Shown here in pieces: positions 1 through 13,372 of a DNA stretch of 64,000 nt; within the stretch, counting starts at the first letter, position 1, and each line of letters starts with the position of its first letter. The stretch is from Taenia hydatigena (lineage: Eukaryota; Platyhelminthes; Cestoda; Cyclophyllidea; Taeniidae). Position numbers and translations under genes: made by a program. The notes under the pieces were generated by a model. The model was given only the letters and a program-made list of their open reading frames with translations. It did no database searches and had not been told where the DNA came from. The stretch is from assembly GCA_036345935.2 (NCBI GenBank), contig JADWOT020000006.1, forward strand, positions 15,226,519 to 15,290,518. Direction: 5' to 3'.

Positions 1-3000
1 ATGAAGGAGGAGGCGGTAGGATTACTGGGTCGCGCCTTGCAAGCGTCTGAGGGTACCACTTCCATCACGATTCGTCGAACCCTCTTTCGACGGCTGCTGT
101 TGCCCCTTGTGGCGCTGATGGAGGCTCCCAGCGACGGAGTGCGCGAAGCTGCTTGTCACACTCTCGCTATCGCTCGCCGCTTCCTCGACGATGACTCTAC
201 CTACGCCCGACTCACCTTCGATGTTTTTGATGATAGCAAAAAGGTCCGCATCGATCTTGCCTACCAGCGTCTCTCAACCGTTGTTAAAAAGGCTGAGCGA
301 CCTCCCAAGGTTGAATCCACTTCGGCTGATGGCAAAATTGGTATGTCACCTGCTCAAGTATCTTACATAACTTTGTCTTTTTGACCTTTATTCAATCTAA
401 TTCACTTGACTTTTGGATAATGAATTGGAAATTTTGCATGCTTATGCAGCGCAGATGCAGACTTATCGCTCATATACTTTTGCTCGATTAGACATGGAAG
501 CTCAGGTAGCTTCGCTCCAGAAGGTTACTGGAAAGCGACATACACCGGCTTCGGTAGGCGTCATACCGCCGTCGCAGCCGAAGAAGGCAAAGGTAATTGC
601 CAGTGTTACTACCTCCGCACAGCCTCCGACCTCCTTTGCGATTGAGCAGCATATGTCTGAGGAGGAGGTCAAACGCATCCTCTCGCAAAAGTTAGTTGAA
701 AAGATTAATGCATCCTTGTATTCCGTGAAACACTAAGGCATCTAAAGAATTTCACTCATTGCACCATGAGTGTTCGCATGTAACTCGAAACCTTAGTGGG
801 ATTTCTTAAACAATGAGAAGCTGATAATTCTATTGTCTTTCATTCAAATGTCTGTTTGATGCCAAGATGTGGAGGAATCGCCTGGGTGATCTCTCCTTTT
901 AGATTGATACCTGAGGGTGTTACCGATAACTTGAGCTCGAGTAACTGGAGAGAAAGACTTGAATCGATCAACCACATCTATTCTGCCGTTTCTTCCTTTT
1001 CCTCCGATTCTCCTGCTTTCTTCCAGGCATTGATCCGTCTTCTTTTGCAAGCACCAGGCTTCAAGGAGTCGAATGTGCAGGTATTCTGCTTGATATTAAA
1101 GAAATTCGCATTGCTTTGGACTATGATTAACTTGGTTTGCTCTATTGTGAAATGGGTTGCGATTGCATTTTGTGCCAAAAAATATAGGAATACCAAGTTT
1201 GGTTACCTTTTAATGTTGTTTTTGGGTTCTTCTCAGGTCTACAAACTCAGTTTTACAGTAGAAATTGTATTCGGCGAAAGGCCTTTGGTAGGTACGATTG
1301 CAATCACAAATGACGGATTCGCCTATTCGTAGTCTGAGATCCCTGCTATACTTATTTGCTAATATGACCTCTTAACGTGCGGTGAGTGCGTGCGTGCCTG
1401 GCGGGTAGATTGTGGTAATTGCCTGGGTATACTTAAAACCCTACCTATGATTGATATAAGCTAGTCCAAAGGACTTGAGAGCCGGACTCCCGAATGTTCG
1501 ACCATTACCCATCTAGAAAGCTGGACATAAACGTTTTCTAGGGTCACTGGTATCCTCTGCAACCTTTCCTCGCTCTAGGTTAGGTGCCGACTCTTGGAGA
1601 CGATTGGGGCCATTTTGGAGTATTCAAGAGCGTCATTTGTGTGCGAAACCCTCTTCGAGACGCTAATTACGAACCTGGTGAGCCTCATATGCACCCCAAA
1701 AAACGTCTTGCCCTGCGAGACGTGTCTCAACGGGCTGGAGCGATGTTGTGGTCTCCCTGTTCTTGGTGATGCTCTCCTTCGTCTCGCTGCCTCCACCAAG
1801 ATGTTCAAGTCCATCGAGCACATCATCCTTTGGCTGACGCGAGCCATCGAGCGCTCAGAGAGCTTCTGGTGGGGCTTTTCCCTAGCATTCTGTCTTGGGA
1901 CTACTTGACTAGTCGGGCAGGGTTGGGGCTTTATATTCTGTTCTACCAGAATTACAAACTAATCACCTTATAATATTACTGAAGCTGATCTTGCTTAACT
2001 TCGAGGAGTGAAGACATCTACAAAGGTTAATGCTGATCCAACCAAACAATCGTTTTCTACTTTCTTTGTGTTAATTCCGATTAATTATCCCCGCCTTTGT
2101 AAAAGGCATTCTTAATTAAACGTAATTTCATATTCCTTAGTTTTTTTCTCCAAATTACGTGAGTTTCAGAAATTTCTGCGTTCCTTCAAGTGAGTGGAAA
2201 AATAGACACAGGCATTTCATCTTTAAGTGACAAAAAACTAGTGCGTTGATATGTAATTCGTGCCTGCTCAAAGCAAAAATTCTTGGATCAAGTTGTTAAA
2301 ATGCCGTTTGGATGTGGTCTATATCCTTAAATTGAATAAATTTAGGATTATTTTTTATCAACAGTCTCAACTATTCACTGACAGTCAAACACTTGAAAGA
2401 AGGTTTCAACAGTAGCGCAAAACCGGTGCGGCACGCCTACGTGAAATTGGCGGGCGCCGTCTACGCAAGTCTCGGTCGCAACAGTGGGATTGTTGATGTC
2501 GAAAGCCCCTCTAGTGGGGCCTTCCGAGCTGATCTCGAGGATTCGAGCAAGTCTACGATCGCGGCTCTGCTGCGCGTCGAGTTTCAGGCTCGCGAAGACG
2601 CGGTAGTAGCAATGGCACACGAAACACCTCGGGGTATTGGTAGTCGGACCCCCCCACGGGCACCGCTCCCGTTCTCACCAACTCATCAAAAAACAAAGGG
2701 GGTCTCCAGAAGGTATGCTGTACGTCTGCTTTTGTATACACTTTTTGTAATCTGTTTATCAAATTTTCGAACCCAGGCAGTATTTCCAAGGAAAGGAACA
2801 TTTCCTATTCTCTTGAATATTTTTTGCCTTCGTAATCTTCGGAATCTCATGGTTATTGTGCTATTGTCTTGTAACAAACGAAGGAATCTGTATTTGACAC
2901 ACATTTAATCGCGTAGTACGTGCTTCAATGTCATTGATGCGTTTACTTGTCTCACAATGGGACGAAGCTATCGTAATTGCGTTTTCCTTACGGACCCCTT

Positions 3001-6000
3001 AGTGCCTCACTGAAATCCGAAGCGTTAGTCTTGACTGTCGCCATGCCTTCATCATATTGTTACGAATCTAGATTTTTGTTTTTTACGAATTCGAGTAGTT
3101 GAGTGACCGAAAATCTTGCTAGCCCAAAATGCTTATTTCTTCAGTGTTAGTATAGAGGAGAATTTGATTAGAATTGTATTTCCAACTTGCATAGCGCCGA
3201 ACATAAAGCAGGCTATTTGCCTCAAGCAAAGTGCCACAAGATATGCTTGTCTGATAGCTCGCGGAAGCCTACATTCTCTCAAATTTTGTGATCATGGCAA
3301 TCGTTGCTTATTTAATGCCTAAATGAAGACTCAAATTCTTCCCTTTTGCAGAATTACCACAGTTTTGACCAGTCCCTCAGAAGTCCTTCAACGTTCGGTC
3401 TGTAGTGGCATAGGAAAGCCCATGCTAGAGAAGGACGAAGCGGAGGCAGGAGATGAAGTAAAAGCATTAGGGAATTTTGCTATTGAAAGTCAGTCTCCTC
3501 TCGGACTCTCTTCGACCTTCTGTACGGTCTCCGCGCCACTTCTGGTTGGCGATTTCAGAGCTAAGAAGATTCGTCTTGTCAAATTGGCTACGGAGACCCT
3601 TCATGTAAGAAGGCATCTCCATCTTACACTAAAACCAGATTTCATTAATGGACCCCCAGCACTCATCTGGGAATTTGGTTTATCCATGCGGAAGTGTTGG
3701 GTCCCTAATATGAAGGCAAACTAATGGCTCTTTTTTGTCGAACTAGTACCGTTCTATCGGCAAATAGCTTATTTTTATCTGCACTTTTAAATTATTTTCC
3801 CAATGCTGACTTGATCCTGTGCACGTATCCCTTACTTTCGGTGTAATAGTCAAGTTTTCGCTTTTATAGCCTACTCGCCAACGTCTCGAGGGTGATTTCA
3901 TCAATGCCGGTATGCACCCTAACTTGCGACACCTCTTGACTTCGTGGGACTCGAACCCAGCCAAGACGAGGGAGGCTCTGGTTTTGCTGACGCACCTCCT
4001 GCTGCAGCACACTCCATCCCGGCAGAAGCCGTCCGAGTACCACCACGATCTGTTGTCAGACACACTAGCTAACTCAGATCTCCTCTTCCAGTGGATGGCT
4101 GAGTCCTGCTTTGTTTCCGAGACGCTTGTTCCTGAGGTGGTGTCCCAGGGTATGGCCAGTCACTTTCTCCCTTTACCTTACTTCAATTATTGTCTTTTTT
4201 GACTGGTTCCCATTTAGTTAGTTCCCTAGTGCAGGCTACATTCCATTTGATGGAGTATTTTCTCATTTGCAACAGCTCTTGAATACTTAGACGAACTCAC
4301 AGCTCGTCTAGCTGATGCAAGGATGACCTTGACGCCTGCTGAGGTGCGTATTCTACTACCCTGGCCGGTTTTTGCGCCTCACATGCTCAACCAATACTTT
4401 TGCCAAGTTCCAGAGAGGTGTTGTCGTCTCACCAGCCTCCTCTTCAGCCTCTGTCGTGTTCTCTCGGCCGATGAGGTCTACTTAATCGTCATGGAGGCTA
4501 TGAGCACTGTTACTGATGCGGGACTTTTAAAAGGTAGGTGTCAGTAACCAGATGGACTTACAAGGGTACCAAAAACCAACATTGTTTCATCACCTCCGGT
4601 GCTTGGATGCTTTCCTATGCTATTTGTTTTACCCTCTGTCGCACACGGATTCATAGAGACTGACCTCCCTCTTCCCTTTAGAGATGCTCCTCCTAGTGAA
4701 GCTTTTGCTAACTCGTTTCCCGAGCCTGCCCAATCCTTCGGTTGCAGATATCAAGGCGATCGCCCAACATGTTGGCTCTTCGCACAAGGAGGTCCATCGG
4801 GCAGCTTTAGAATGCCTCAAGGCGACTCGTGGGACGTACTCTACTGAGCAGATATCCACAATGGCTGGAAAGGTGTGAATGTGTGGTGCTAGTGCCGCTA
4901 CCTGTAATGAGTTAGTAGCAAAGGCTTTTAAAATTTTTAGTTAACCGAACGAGACAGAGCCTTCCTGGAGGAGGCGTTGAATAAAGATGTTTCGACTGCA
5001 AGTTTTCACACACCTCTTCGACCGAAAATTCCATACTTTGACGGCGGTTTCAGTGCATCGTACACAAACAACCCAAGCATTCTTGCGTAAGTGGGTTACG
5101 TTACGCAAGATACCTCAAAAATATGGGAAATTGTTCCGTTGGTTCCGTAGATTTCAGCTATTTCCTTAATTGATATCACATTGCTATTTTCGAATTCCAT
5201 AAAATTCTAACCTTATATTTGCTCCTAAATGCCAGCGGTCAGTTCCAAGAGTTCACGCGATATCCTTCATCTGGTACGCATCGATGTGATGATTTGGGCT
5301 TTACGTTATATTGAATTACCTATACTTGTGCTCTGTGGTTGTTTTTGGCTTCACAATCCCACTGCTAAGTAAAGTTTGTGTACTGGCATGAGCCTAGTGA
5401 ATAAATGAGGATGAACTTAATGGTTCCAGACAAACACCAGTGGTCTGTGTGGGATGAGTTGCGGACTTCATAGTGACTTTGAACCTCATGCGAACCGCTG
5501 AGAAATGCTACCACCAGACTCTTCATTTGTTTAGCGATTTTCACTTGAAAACGTTTACATGTGCTCCAAGAATACCTCCAGATATTGGGATATTGTCCAA
5601 ATAATGAAATAGCTGCACTTAATTGATTGATGTCCTCGAATTCTAGAGTGTTTTCTAAGTAAATATTAAAATAATCAATCGAGAATAATTGGTCTTTTTA
5701 TTAGCATACATTGCAATAGCGATTTTGTAAGGGCATTTTGTTCTACACAGTCGCAAATTGCAGTTAAATAAAACTAGTTTAGTTGTGCACAACTGGTCAT
5801 ATATCTTTCGACACTTGAGTGAAGCAAATTAATAAGGGGGCGAATGGCAGGTCGGTGTCGCGGAGTCAGCTGGTGCAGTGCTCGCGTCTCACGGGACCAG
5901 ATGACGAGGAGGGTCGTCTCCGTGCCCTCCGTCAGTGGATAATGGAGGTGCTGGCTGAGGACGACCGTGCCAAGGAGGCGCGCATGGTCACCTTCCTCGT

Positions 6001-9000
6001 CTCCAAGCTACTAGCTTCATCGTCGGTTTCCTCACCCTCATCCACTTGCGATACTGATTGCGCTAGAACCCTCGATACTGCCCTCCTTGCCGTTTCCCAC
6101 CTCGATTTCCTTCACCAGTGTAAGCCTCTTCATCAACTTTAATTTATTTCATCGTGTCTGTTTTTTTTTTTTTTCGCTTGCAATGTGTTACGATTTTGAC
6201 GGCATTCCTCGATCAATTTCTGTTAATGGCCAGTATTTGCACCATTAATGAACCTTGAGTGATGACTTGGAAGTGGAAACTTCAATTAATCTCAAACGGC
6301 TTGTTCTTTACCACTGTGCTAGATGAACATTTAATCTTGTAAGATATTTAGGATTGAAGGGATTGCTATGGGTTGTCCCATTATTCGATTAAATTGCCTT
6401 TAATCGCTTTTTTCAATGACAATATTTAATGCAGTCAATCAATATGCCTTGCCTTTGAGATGGTCTCTTCGATCTTGCTTCATTCCTCAACGATTAATCA
6501 TCTGGACACTTGTCTGTTCATTCTTGTGCTTTGGGATATTTCTAGAAAAGACTATAACTCTTACAACAAAGAAGCTTTACCTCCTAAGCTCAACCGTATT
6601 CAGCATAATAAGTTTCGGCATGTTCTTGTCCTCATGAAACTTCTTATGCTAACCAGAAATATTGCTTTTACTGCAGTTCCAGTATTGGCGACGAACTAAT
6701 AGGCATTCTTCACTTGCCTAGTTACGCTGAGCTTTTCAAAACCTGTTGGCGAAAAGTCACCGCGAAAACGATTTTTCTTATTGTTTACTAAAGGCTTAAC
6801 TAACTCGCAAAAAGATGGGCCTGGATAAATGAAAAAGTGCACAATAATCTTTGTACATACCTGTATTTTCCAAAGAGCGGATTTAGTGAAAATGCGAATT
6901 GGGCTAATTGAAATGTAAGCACGTGCTGACGCACACGCACTTCAATCCAAGTATCTGTAAGCCATGTTTCCGCGGTGTGTGCCGTTTCTCTTCGTGGTGT
7001 AAAACTCACTGCTTTTTTTATTCTCCCTTAGCTACGGCGACGCGGGATCTGATTCTTCCAGAGGCTTCCACACTGGTCGAGCACCTGGGCCTGCAGATGA
7101 GTAACGTTGCTATGGGAAGTGTTGCCGCTTTCGACTACACCACTGAGGAGGCATGCCGATTCGTTCGCTCGACCGTCGGCTTCGTTATCTCTGTACGTCA
7201 TTTCTACCGCTCCTTCTCTCTAGTTTTTGGCTTCGAGACCGAGTAAATGCCTGTAATCGTCAGGGATCCGATTATGCCGACTCTCTGTGACGCTGCTTAG
7301 AAGATCGTGGTCCGTTAGCAGTTCCAAAAGGCGATCATCTGTCTTGGGCGTGATGGTTTGTTCTCCCCTCCGCCAAAATAGCCTACGAAAAGTTTGTCGT
7401 TTTTAGTACGATTCAAAGTTTATGTAAGGACAATATCCTTTCAGCAGTGTAATTATTTTGCAATTCCCTCGTTCATAAAGCAGAAACTCATTTGTTTATG
7501 ACAGGAAACCCAGTGTAAGTATGTTTCATTCTTTTGTATAATGCAATTTTTGTGAATAAATTGTAACGCTTACCCGGGACGTATTTCAGTATTACCATAC
7601 GCTCATTTCATCTTTGTTAAAAAAAACTTTGGACTTAACTAATTCTAAAGAGTTTTCGTAACAATTTACTCCTCCCAACTGAACTTACTTTTGAGGAATA
7701 GATGATTTCTTAATTAGATGTTTGTGGACTCGATGCCCTTGGTCGACATGATCAATCCACTTTTTCGCCTTTGTTTTCAATTATGGATATGTGGTTCCAA
7801 GGAAGCTTTCTCCTCAACCGTCACGTATTTCCTCGATTGATTAAACACTGGCAAGATCACTATGCCTCATGAGCTTATATTCTTCACTCCTTTCTCTTGC
7901 CGCTTTGACAGATTTTCCGTGCGGCTTTCCTCACTCGCAACCTCACGGCGCACAGTCTCTCGCAGCTGCTTGCGGGTCTGCTGCGTCTTCATGCCGTACT
8001 TGACTGCATCTGCCAGGGTCACTTTGAGTCTTTGCCTCTTAAAGACTCCCTTCTCCTTCTTCTCGTCGATTTGGACATCGCAAGGCCCCTGGAAGAGGAA
8101 ATCCTACTTACCCTGGAGTTTGTCCACGAAAAACTCATTCTTAGCAGTCTCTCTACTTACATTGTGTGAGTAAAATGCTTCCTAAACTTCACGTACTTTG
8201 CTCGATAATACTGATTTATTAATTCACGCATATAACTCCACACATGCAAACCAAGCTGCCATTTAAATGGCATGATTTTGGTATAGAATTACTGCCCTTG
8301 TTTGGAAACAATTTTAGACTCTGACGTTTCACTGAGTTTGAATTCGCGTCGGTTTGTTAATAAAACCGTTGATATTTATTTTGATTGGTCGTGAAATTTG
8401 GTTTTTGAGCAGGATGTATCTTTAATAAAATTCAAATGTGAAAGAGTTGTTGGAGTAATCATTCCTTAATGTGTCTACCTTTTCCTAGGGGTCAAACTTA
8501 ATGCTAGATTTTCATTGAATATCATTACTACTTGTCTCACTAATGACTGCAGTTTGTTGGCGAAAACTTTGTCTTCAGTTTATTTTGGTAATCTTATTTT
8601 CCTTGGTTACGACTCCAGATATTCACAAGTATTCTGTCAGGGACCTTTACTAATGCATACGAGTAGTTCTAAGGGTGTCATTCGGTTCCTATCTTCACCT
8701 ATTTAATCCCAAAAATGTTTGAAGTTTTCGGTATCGGTCATGGTTCCCAATGTTAATCGTTTTTGCTCTTACGCATTCGTTACATTCCTGGACAACTAAA
8801 ATGGTGTGCCCTAGTGATTTCTTTTAATCATGGTTATAACAAAACATACTTCAACAATGGGCAATAAGCGGTGCTTCAATTTTGCGTATGGTATCCCTTT
8901 AAATCGCCTTAGATTTCGTCAAGGTGGCAATGCAAGCTCCTCTTTGTTTGTGTTATTTAGAGCCCTCGCTAGCCTTGTAAATGATCCGTGGAGCGGTGAC

Positions 9001-9484
9001 GAGGCAACTGATAGTGATGTTGGTGGGAGCTCGTTGACACAAAATAATCTCCTTCTAAATATGCTGGACCTTGCCATGAAAGAATTGGCGAAAAATCAAG
9101 GTAAGGCTTGCCCTCGTCCTGATGTCTCAATGTGCGGATTGTAATGCTTTTCTAGAGTCAGGTAACCTCGAGAATTGAAGCTCTGTTTTAGTTTCTCCAT
9201 CGTGAATTTTTTTAGAAGAGATCCGATCCAAAATCTCGATCCGTTCACCTTTAGTTCATTCTATAAATTATGTGCTATGCGCATTCTCTTATGCAAATCC
9301 ACACATTCTTGTGAGGAGTACATAGATCACTTAAATGCTATCTTATGTGAATGAAGACGATCGCCAGGATGATGTGAATGCAGTACTGAAGGCTCTGGAA
9401 GTATCACGTCCCTATGGACACCAGTCTGATTTCCGCGAAGGTCTGCTGCTGGTCGCGTTCGCATTGAATAGACTGCGTTCCTAA
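1..9484 (+). CDS. CKAP5: XMAP215/ch-TOG microtubule polymerase, 3' part (5' end outside window)
   Basis: This protein speeds tubulin addition at microtubule plus ends and works in spindle assembly. I place 16 exons: 1-340, 492-690, 903-1080, 1579-1868, 2365-2712, 3352-3604, 3870-4149, 4276-4533, 4682-4872, 4941-5086, 5236-5273, 5820-6119, 7032-7192, 7912-8165, 8961-9100, 9357-9484. The phases agree throughout and give 1167 codons plus stop. Exon 1 matches the end of TOG2. Exon 3 carries the TOG3 start (SSNWRERLES). Exon 5 ends TOG3 and has the family linker pattern (AALLRVEFQ...TPRG). Exons 7-10 match TOG5 (ALEYLDEL; the RFPSL...IAQHVGS helix repeat). Later exons match the helical C-terminal region. 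The reading frame is open at base 1, so the ATG there need not be the start. TOG4 and the distal tail seem absent. The family call is firm; the 38-nt exon and the last exon are the least certain. Confidence 0.88.
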
Positions 9485-12086
9485 ACAGGTGCCTTTTTGT
9501 TAATGTTTTTTGTGATTATTTGCTAGTGCTTCGAGTCTCTGTGATTTGACTATAGATTAACCTTTCCGGGTCGATGTGTATTGTCCTAATAACATGGGGA
9601 CGCATGATACACCATGGTTTCAGCTTGTTTGTTTGTTTTGCAGCGTCATCAAGTTTGTTGTTATGTAGCATTTCTTCACTGGTCGATTCGTTCTCTGACA
9701 TTTTTTTCCACTAACAAAGTTAGGCGGTGGAGTCGACATTCACCACTGCGAGATAAAACCTAACGCGTATCGATGTTTGCAATGTTACTGTATATCTATC
9801 TCCATTTCATTAGCTGTCAAAAATTTTTTTACAAAACGGCAATATTCAACAGATTTAATTGTTTTTGTCTCTATAAATACCTATTGTCGTTGAGTTTGAA
9901 TTACCTCTTCACTACCTTCCACTTTACCACATAGGCCATCCGAAGTTCCCTCTCCATTGTATCTCTCATTTTCATAATTGAAAATGGTTCATCCTTCGGT
10001 TTTCGTATCCCCCAAGCATTGATGCTTCATATTCTACCGATACACCCACAGTGGAGATAATTGAGAGTTCTGTGCATAGCCTTGAAGAATTATCGCAAAG
10101 TGATAACATGAAGACCAGGTACTATCCCACAAACAATGGTGTCTCGAAGTTCTCTCCCCACTCCTCCGATGGCAGAAGTGCGTGTCGTCTGTGCTTGTGC
10201 ATGTGCATCTGGTTGTGCTGCCTGCCTACTGGCTGGAGAGGCTGCAACCCTTCTGCTGCCTGCTCTTATGCGTGCGTGCATGAATGAGTGGTGGATAAAG
10301 CGTGACTCACTACAGAAACACTCGGATATTGTTTAGGATAGATTGGGCTTTTCTTTCTCATGAATGCACACCTTTGTGGGCTAGTGTTTGCTTTGTGTAA
10401 CTGCACTCCGGTTTTGTGAAGTTGCCATCTTATGAGTCCTTGCCTCCCAAAGCCCCACAGCCCATTGCCCCTAGTGTATTTACTTTTGATCACTATTCTG
10501 TTTAACTCTAGTTTTTAGGTGTGCGTGCTGCATATTTTTTTTTCTATTTTAGGATTGCTAACCTCGAGATTACATTCAATGTTCGGATTTCATTGCATTT
10601 GCCTGGATTGTTGGTGATATGGATGTAACTTTGCTAAACACTAGTCGCTCACAATTCTTCTTTTTCCGGTGAAATTTCGGGAAATTTCATGCAGGTAAAG
10701 CTACTTCGATTGTCCTTTGGTGCAGTTTAAGAACTGAGAGCGGTTGTCCCATAAAACTGCATTTCTTCCCGCAGGGCATGACGTATGCATTAAGAATCTC
10801 ACCATTCCACTTTTGTATATGCTACGCCAATGAAAGTGATGAAATTGACTATTTGAATCTGAAAGGTAGTTAAGTGGCCAAGGTTAGGCTTCTTTAGTGA
10901 GGATCCTACTACTGAAAATGGCATAAAATTCAGAAGATTGATACAAAGCGATAGATTTGAGAATTCCTCTTAACTTTTGGTTAATCAAATGCAAAACGGG
11001 ATGTGTGGCTCAAGGTTTTGCTGATAAGATCGTCAAATCAGAAATTTGGCAGCTTCATTTAACGACAACCTTAAAGAGGGCTTAAAGCACCATCGTGAAA
11101 TGGACTCGGCTGACTGCTGGTTCGGCGCGCGCAGCTCGTCGCTCAGCTTCCTTCTCTTGCGTGGATCGTGAGTTGTGCTAGAAAGTTTGCGTCCAACCAC
11201 TCGTCGAATTGGAGATAGTGCAAAACAACACGAGAATGTGGAAGTAGATGCTCTTATTCATTGAAGTGTTCGTGGCTGTTCTACTATTATATACTGGTTC
11301 CTTGGTCACAACAAGAAAGGGCGATTTGACCAGGAATGTACTGCCTATGCAGCCATTTGATTTGCTGAGTTGACTGACGTACACGCAGTGCCAAGGAATC
11401 CTAAAAACAGAGCTAGAACCCGAGGATTTTCTTTGGCATAATATTAGTGCAATAGTTTGGTGGATTCGGGAGGATCTTTTTTGCTGGAAAGACTCGAGAT
11501 TCAACAAAAAATTATTGCTTGGGGTCAGTCTTAATCGTAATTACTTAAAATTATACGGATTGCAATTCCCCATCACGAGATAGTAACTTAGTCATAGGTG
11601 ATAAGCAGTGATGTTGGAGCATCCTTTGGTCCCCTTAGCACGTTTATTTTGCTTATGGATCTCCTCTTTGATGAGAAACATTGAGATTCGCTACCTGGGT
11701 TTAGTTTGGAGCAATGTTGAGGTTATTGTGTTAATCGTTTTATTTGTGGAAATAGAGCAAAGGCTTAGATATTGACTGCATTGGACAAAATTTGTCCCTC
11801 CGGGAAGCTCTGATATTCTCGTTTGAAGTCGCTGACGCTTGTTCTCTTACTAAAACACTTTTCGGGGTCAAATCGAGTGACAACTCTTGCTCTAGCGCTC
11901 TTTAACTCAATGACGCCGCGTTAATGGAAAAAGCTGTCAGTAAATCAGTTGAAATTGGAATGCACTTATTTGTTTTTAAAATTAAAGCAATTACCGTGTA
12001 TTCTTGGAACGTATGCGAAGCTAAGTATGCAAGTTAGGGTAAAAATGCACTACATATCGGCCTTTTTCACCGCAGCCGTTTCAGGT
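9485..12086. other. Intergenic, AT-rich, no gene seen
   Basis: This stretch separates the 3' end of the + strand CKAP5 gene from the 3' end of the - strand zinc-finger gene, so the two are convergent. I see no ORF with coding character and no exon supported by splice sites. A GC-richer block of TGC/GTG words lies at about 10170-10290 and a small GC-rich patch at about 11120-11160. Neither has a recognisable function. I found no clear AATAAA poly(A) signal close behind the CKAP5 stop. Confidence 0.6.
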
Positions 12087-13372
12087 TTAAGCAGCCTTCA
12101 TGCTGGCTGTTTCCACGGGGAGATTTGTGTCTGCAACTGCTGACACGGTTGTGGATATCGGTGCGATCGATTCCTCTTGCTTAGCCGTCTTTGCCTGGGC
12201 ATTTTGAAGCTGTAGTTGGGTGTGCTGTTGTGTGATGGCATCCAAATAATCCAGACACTCAGCAGAGGTCAGCTTGACTATGATGTTCTTCTTCGAGTCT
12301 GTGCCTGGATGCGTGACCTCAATATGCCGTACAAGGTGGTCTTTCCTGTAGTACTCTTTCTGGCAGACCCCACACACGAAGGGCTTGAACCCCACATGCC
12401 GTAAAGAGTGTCTCTGTAGGTTCGATCGCTGTGTAAACTGAGCCCCGCAGAAGTTGCATCGGAAGGCCTTGTGCTGCGAGTAGGTGTGTTCGCATAGCGA
12501 GTTAAGAGAGAGGAAGGCGAGTTTGCATTGGTTACAGACAAAGGACTTGCCGTAACGACGTGTGGATGCGAGAATATCATCTGCCTCAGAAGAGTCAACG
12601 GGTTCGCTGGAAGGATCAGGTAGGCTAGCCAGCGGCTGCACTGACGTCACCGGCGCGTTGGAAGCGTTGGTGATCATTGGACGGGGAAGAATGGGTCTGG
12701 GAGCGTTGCTACTCACTTTTGGGGTCGTAGCAAGGGGGAGGACAAGCTTGTTGGCTGATGGAGGAGTGGAAGTGAGGTTGGGGAGGATTGGGACCTGATG
12801 TTTGGGCTCCAGTTGAGCTGCGCTAGCGAGAGCATTCATGAGAGTTGGTGCGATGTTATCGCCAGCCTCTGAAGTCTGGCCAGCCAAATGCGGCTCCATT
12901 TCAGGCACCTTGCAAGGCGGGGGTTCTTCGAGGACACCTGGCGGGCTTTGCGGAATCTTGCAAGGTCTGCAAAATTTCCTCTTTCTTCTCGAAGTTGACT
13001 GGGTCGCAGGTCCCTCCGTTTCGATGCTGACTGGAGGATCGCCACACTCAACGCCCGAGTCATTTAGAGGTGAGGCTGCAACTGATTCCGGAGAGATTGC
13101 GGTGACCTTAATGTCTGCTTCTTCCCCAGCTACTCGTTTGAAGCATCGATTCACAATAAGGCTGCGGTAGTTTTCTCCATCAATTTGGTAAGCAATGAGC
13201 GCTTGTAATCGAATTTCCTTTGCGAAAGATGGAAAAAGTGCTCTAACTAGAAGTTGAGCTAGTTGGTTTTCATCTAATATCTCCACCCCGTTTGAGGCCT
13301 TCTGATCGTCACGTTCTGAGTCGTGCGGTGCGCCATTGAGTGGGTTTTGCTTCGCAGCTGCAGTATTATTAT
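12087..13372 (-). CDS. C2H2 zinc-finger protein, 3'-terminal exon
   Basis: This is a probable nuclear DNA-binding regulator. The ORF runs over 400 codons to a TAA at 12087-12089. Counting from the GTG at 13284-13286, three C2H2 fingers lie near residues 251-272 (C251, C254, H267, H272), 277-297 (C277, C280, H293, H297) and 305-326 (C305, C308, H321, H326). Before them is a helical segment at residues 1-50 (a LAQLLVRALF-like helix) and a long Pro/Ser/Thr-rich linker with a basic patch near 100-105. After them comes a Gln-rich helix and an Ala/Val/Thr tail. There is no ATG at the 5' end. The frame continues upstream to an acceptor (ttctcag) at 13373-13374, phase 1, so the start lies in an exon I could not place. 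I cannot assign an orthologue. The minus strand is certain because the fingers read only there. Confidence 0.85.

Noticed and set aside
3312..3351. An ATG at 3323 opening a 133-codon ORF, considered as a separate gene.
   Set aside because: The ATG precedes a strong splice acceptor, and the downstream frame joins the CKAP5 exon chain in phase.
3940..3965. A B-box-like GGTTCGAGTCC on the - strand, suggesting a tRNA gene.
   Set aside because: It lies inside a well-supported CKAP5 exon, and the flanks cannot form the acceptor, D and anticodon arms.
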